Assembly: GCF_012979275.1 (NCBI RefSeq)
Contig: NZ_JABASZ010000036.1
Coordinates: 124,001-188,000, forward strand
Length of the DNA: 64,000 nt
Direction of reading: 5' to 3'
From: Pseudopontixanthobacter vadosimaris
GTDB taxonomy: Bacteria; Pseudomonadota; Alphaproteobacteria; Sphingomonadales; Sphingomonadaceae
Shown here: one piece after another, positions 61,423 to 64,000 of the stretch
How the letters are laid out: the number at the start of each line of letters is the position of its first letter
Position numbering within the stretch: the stretch's first letter is position 1
Notes under the pieces: generated by a model
Seen by the model: only the letters and a program-made list of their open reading frames with translations
Told to the model about the DNA's origin: nothing
Databases searched by the model: none
Made by a program: the position numbers and the translations under genes

Positions 61423-63381
61423 ATGGCAAGCCAGGCTGCCGAAGCTGCTCCCGAAAAATTCGGGCAAGACATGTCGCAAGGTTCCGCGCCCGATGCGGTG
61501 ACCGTTCGCTTCGCGGGTGACAGCGGCGACGGAATGCAACTGACCGGCGGCCAGTTCACCCTGTCGACCGCGCTGGCCGGCAATGATCTGGCCACTTTCC
61601 CCGATTTTCCGGCAGAGATTCGTGCGCCCCAGGGCACCTTGTTCGGCGTTTCCGCATTCCAGATCAATTTCGGCAGCCGCCGCATCAACACCGCCGGCGA
61701 TGCGCCCGACGTGCTGGTGGCGATGAATCCCGCCGCGCTGAAGGTCAATCTCGAAGCGTTGAAGCCGGGCGGGCTGATCATTGCCGACACTGGTGAATTT
61801 ACGAAGCGTAATCTCGACAAGGCGAAATACGACCGCAATCCGCTGGAGGATGGCAGCCTGGCAAAATGGGACCTGCTCGCCTTCGATATCTCCGAACTGA
61901 CGGTGGAGGCGGTCAAGCCCTTCGGCCTGGGGCGCAAGGATGCCCTGCGGTCCAAGAACATGTGGACGCTGGGCCTCGCGCTGTGGATGTTCGACCGCCC
62001 GCGCGAACCGATCCACCAGTGGCTGAGAGAAAAATTTCGCAGCAAGCCCGACATTGCGGATGCGAATATTGCCGCGCTGGATGCGGGGCACGCTTATGGC
62101 GAAACGGCGGAACTCGCCGGACCGCTGCAGCAGTTGCATATCCCGCCGGTCGAGAGCGCGCCGGGGTTGTACAAGACGGTAACGGGCGCAGAATCGATCT
62201 CGCTTGGCCTCGTCGCAGGCGCGCAGCTGGCCGAACTGCCGATGTTTTTCGGCGGCTATCCGATCACGCCGGCCAGCGCCATTTTGCATCATCTGTCGCG
62301 GCTCAAGGAATTCGGCGTCACGACTTTCCAGGCGGAGGACGAGATTGCCGCCATCTGCGCGGCCATCGGCGCCTCCTATGCAGGACAGCTGGGCGTTACC
62401 TCATCCTCAGGCCCCGGTATCGCGCTGAAGACCGAGGCGATGGGGCTGGCCATCATGACCGAACTGCCGCTGGTCATCGTCAATTCCCAGCGCGGCGGCC
62501 CCAGCACGGGCCTGCCGACCAAGACCGAGCAGAGCGATCTGTATCAGGCTGTCTATGGCCGCAATGGCGATGCGCCCATGCCGGTAATCGCCGCGCGCAG
62601 CCCCTCCGATGCCTTCGAATGCGCGATCGAGGCCTGCCGCATCGCGGTGCAATATATGACGCCGGTGATGCTGCTTACCGACGGCTATATCGCCAATGCG
62701 GCGGAGCCGTGGAAGGTGCCGGACCCTGCGGATTTTGCGCCGTTCCCGGCAAAATTCCTGGAACAGAAGAATGCAGGCGATAATTTGCTGCCCTATGCGC
62801 GCGATGAAAATGGCAAGCGCCCGTGGATCAAGCCCGGAACGCCCGGCCTGATGCACCGGATCGGCGGGATCGAGAAGGCGCAGGGCACCGGCCATATCGA
62901 TTATTCGCCCGCCAATCACCAGGCGATGACCGACGCGCGTGCCGCGAAGATTTCGGGCGTCGCCGTGCCGGATCAGGATGTCGCGCTCGGCTCCACGTCC
63001 GGCAAGCTGGCGGTCGTCGGCTGGGGATCGACCTATGGCCCCATACATCAGGCCGTCGGACGTGCGCGCCGGAGGGGCATGGACGTGAGCCATATCCATG
63101 TGCGTCATATCTGGCCGCTGCCGGCCAATCTGGGCGAGCTGCTGCGCGCCTATGACAACGTGCTGGTGCCCGAAATGAATACCGGCCAGTTCAAGACCGT
63201 GCTGCGCGATCAATATCTCGTCGATGCCCGCCCGCTGACCAAGACCAGCGGCCAGCCTTTCTCCATCGCGGAACTGGAGGAAGCGATCGGCACATATTTC
63301 GACGGTATTGCCGGCAACGAGGGCGGCGAAGTGCCCGTCAACGACACCCAGCTTCCCAGCCCCGAGGCGATGAACCCATGA
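61423..63381 (+). CDS. korA: 2-oxoacid:acceptor oxidoreductase subunit alpha (2-oxoglutarate:ferredoxin type)
   Basis: Subunit of a ferredoxin-linked 2-oxoacid oxidoreductase; KorA of this fused type handles 2-oxoglutarate. The 652 residues comprise an N-terminal gamma domain (about 35-220, starting VRFAGDSGDGMQLTGG) and an alpha domain with FFGGYPITPAS (Tyr279 in YPITP) and the transketolase C-terminal part. ATG at 61423 with AAGGAAA upstream. The stop overlaps korB (ATGA). Such enzymes also occur in aerobic bacteria, where they are oxygen tolerant. Confidence 0.9.
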   Translation: MASQAAEAAPEKFGQDMSQGSAPDAVTVRFAGDSGDGMQLTGGQFTLSTALAGNDLATFPDFPAEIRAPQGTLFGVSAFQINFGSRRINTAGDAPDVLVAMNPAALKVNLEALKPGGLIIADTGEFTKRNLDKAKYDRNPLEDGSLAKWDLLAFDISELTVEAVKPFGLGRKDALRSKNMWTLGLALWMFDRPREPIHQWLREKFRSKPDIADANIAALDAGHAYGETAELAGPLQQLHIPPVESAPGLYKTVTGAESISLGLVAGAQLAELPMFFGGYPITPASAILHHLSRLKEFGVTTFQAEDEIAAICAAIGASYAGQLGVTSSSGPGIALKTEAMGLAIMTELPLVIVNSQRGGPSTGLPTKTEQSDLYQAVYGRNGDAPMPVIAARSPSDAFECAIEACRIAVQYMTPVMLLTDGYIANAAEPWKVPDPADFAPFPAKFLEQKNAGDNLLPYARDENGKRPWIKPGTPGLMHRIGGIEKAQGTGHIDYSPANHQAMTDARAAKISGVAVPDQDVALGSTSGKLAVVGWGSTYGPIHQAVGRARRRGMDVSHIHVRHIWPLPANLGELLRAYDNVLVPEMNTGQFKTVLRDQYLVDARPLTKTSGQPFSIAELEEAIGTYFDGIAGNEGGEVPVNDTQLPSPEAMNP

Positions 63382-64000
63382 ACGCACCTGTAAAGATCGA
63401 GACCTCGCTGAAGGATTGGGAAACCGACCAGGAAGTGCGCTGGTGCCCCGGTTGCGGCGATTATGCCATTCTGAAGGCGGTGCAGCGCACCCTGCCGCAG
63501 ATCGGTGCCGACCCTGCGAACACCGTCTTCATTTCCGGCATCGGCTGCTCCAGCCGGTTTCCCTATTATATGGAGACCTATGGCTTCCACACGATCCACG
63601 GCCGCGCGCCGGCGGTGGCGACAGGGGTGAAGCTCGCCAATCCGGACCTCGACATCTGGCTGGTGACAGGCGACGGCGACGGGTTGAGCATCGGCGGCAA
63701 TCACATGATGCATGTGCTGCGGCGGAACGTCGACATGCAGATCATGCTGTTCAACAACGAGATCTACGGCCTGACCAAGGGTCAGGCATCGCCGACCAGC
63801 CGCGAAGGTACGCGCAGCCCGTCCAGCCCGCTTGGCTCGGTCGATCATCCCGCCAATCCCTGCGCCTTCGCGCTGGGTTCCGGCGCACGTTTCGTGGCGC
63901 GCGGGTTCGATGTTTCGAAGAAATTGCCCGAAGTGCTGATCGCGGCTCATGCGCACAAGGGCGCGGCTTTCATCGAGATTTTCCAGAATTGCATCGTTTA
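63378..64000 (+). CDS. korB: 2-oxoacid:ferredoxin oxidoreductase subunit beta, 3' end cut off
   Basis: Runs past the window edge; about 207 codons are visible. The start MNAPVKIETSLKDWE is followed by WCPGCGDYAIL (Cys23, Cys26 of the iron-sulfur site), the thiamine diphosphate block GDGDG at 98-102 with SIGGNH, and NNEIYGLTKGQASPTS. It is the TPP-binding beta subunit that pairs with KorA; ATGA overlap with korA supports one operon. The C-terminal remainder lies outside the window. Confidence 0.93.
   Translation, partial: MNAPVKIETSLKDWETDQEVRWCPGCGDYAILKAVQRTLPQIGADPANTVFISGIGCSSRFPYYMETYGFHTIHGRAPAVATGVKLANPDLDIWLVTGDGDGLSIGGNHMMHVLRRNVDMQIMLFNNEIYGLTKGQASPTSREGTRSPSSPLGSVDHPANPCAFALGSGARFVARGFDVSKKLPEVLIAAHAHKGAAFIEIFQNCIV

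Noticed and set aside
60274-62292. Esterase frame extended to 672 codons
   Set aside because: The upstream part is antisense to korA and gives no esterase similarity; the enzyme starts near 61248.

Overview
The window looks like an ordinary chromosomal stretch of a GC-rich, aerobic alphaproteobacterium, most likely Sphingomonadales (Erythrobacteraceae-like). Reasons: the F0 part of ATP synthase stands alone as atpI-B-E-F'-F without the F1 genes; there is an FYDLN-acid (TIGR02300) protein; bamD-recN-ligA are adjacent; a fused KorA sits with KorB; and many starts are GTG or TTG. I see no phage, insertion sequence, CRISPR array or clear foreign island. Coding density is high and genes are often joined by ATGA or GTGA overlaps. 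The family assignment comes from gene content, not from a marker phylogeny.

Layout. 0.2-2.8 kb: F0 ATP synthase operon. 2.9-4.3 kb: flavodoxin-like reductase and glyoxalase II, convergent. 4.4-8.6 kb (minus): aroA, a small membrane protein, cmk, rpsA. 8.9-9.5 kb: FYDLN-acid protein and tRNA-Ala(GGC) with a clear terminator. 9.6-14.3 kb: ffh-rpsP-rimM and trmD-rplS, split by a minus-strand thioredoxin-reductase-like gene. 14.3-22.5 kb: an S9 peptidase, asd, a DsbA/HCCA-isomerase-like protein, a divergent Nramp transporter, an alpha/beta hydrolase and an M2 peptidase. 22.6-24.0 kb: a RimB-like protease with RimK. 24.0-26.8 kb (minus): AMP nucleosidase and rpsF-rpsR-rplI. 27.0-30.6 kb: a DUF808 membrane protein, a small zinc-ribbon membrane protein, a MurC-like ligase and an LD-carboxypeptidase. 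30.7-33.7 kb: fabD, fabG, dnaN. 33.7-37.6 kb: ferredoxin-NADP reductase and a PAS-GGDEF-EAL-PilZ protein. 37.7-43.2 kb: lepA and the proline genes proA, proC and proB. 43.2-47.9 kb: bamD-recN-ligA. 47.9-50.2 kb (minus): a DUF2459 protein, prmA and an SDR. 50.3-53.0 kb: sdhC-sdhD-sdhA with no sdhB following. 53.1-59.8 kb: a YpfJ-type metallopeptidase, a 3-hydroxybutyrate dehydrogenase, an M28 peptidase, guaB, an RsmB-type methyltransferase and a TPR protein. 59.8-64.0 kb: rppH, an HSL-type esterase, korA and the start of korB, cut by the window edge.

How the genes fit together. Most of the window serves energy metabolism (ATP synthase, succinate dehydrogenase, Kor plus ferredoxin reductase), translation (S1, S6, S9-operon-type proteins S16/S18/L9/L19, Ffh, RimM, TrmD, LepA, PrmA, RsmB, RimK), the envelope (BamD, Mur-type ligase, LD-carboxypeptidase) and amino-acid or nucleotide synthesis (AroA, Asd, ProABC, Cmk, GuaB). 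Four predicted exported or periplasmic peptidases suggest peptide scavenging. I found no convincing new multi-gene system. The points most worth a second look are a proC with no usual start codon but an ideal ribosome binding site in front of CTG; an EAL domain with a D-to-N change in a metal-ligand pair; RimB-RimK close to an S6 whose C-terminus does not end in Glu-Glu; a MurC-like paralog with GTSGKST in place of GTHGKTT beside an LD-carboxypeptidase; an Nramp relative lacking both hallmark motifs; and the split of the rpsP-rimM-trmD-rplS operon.
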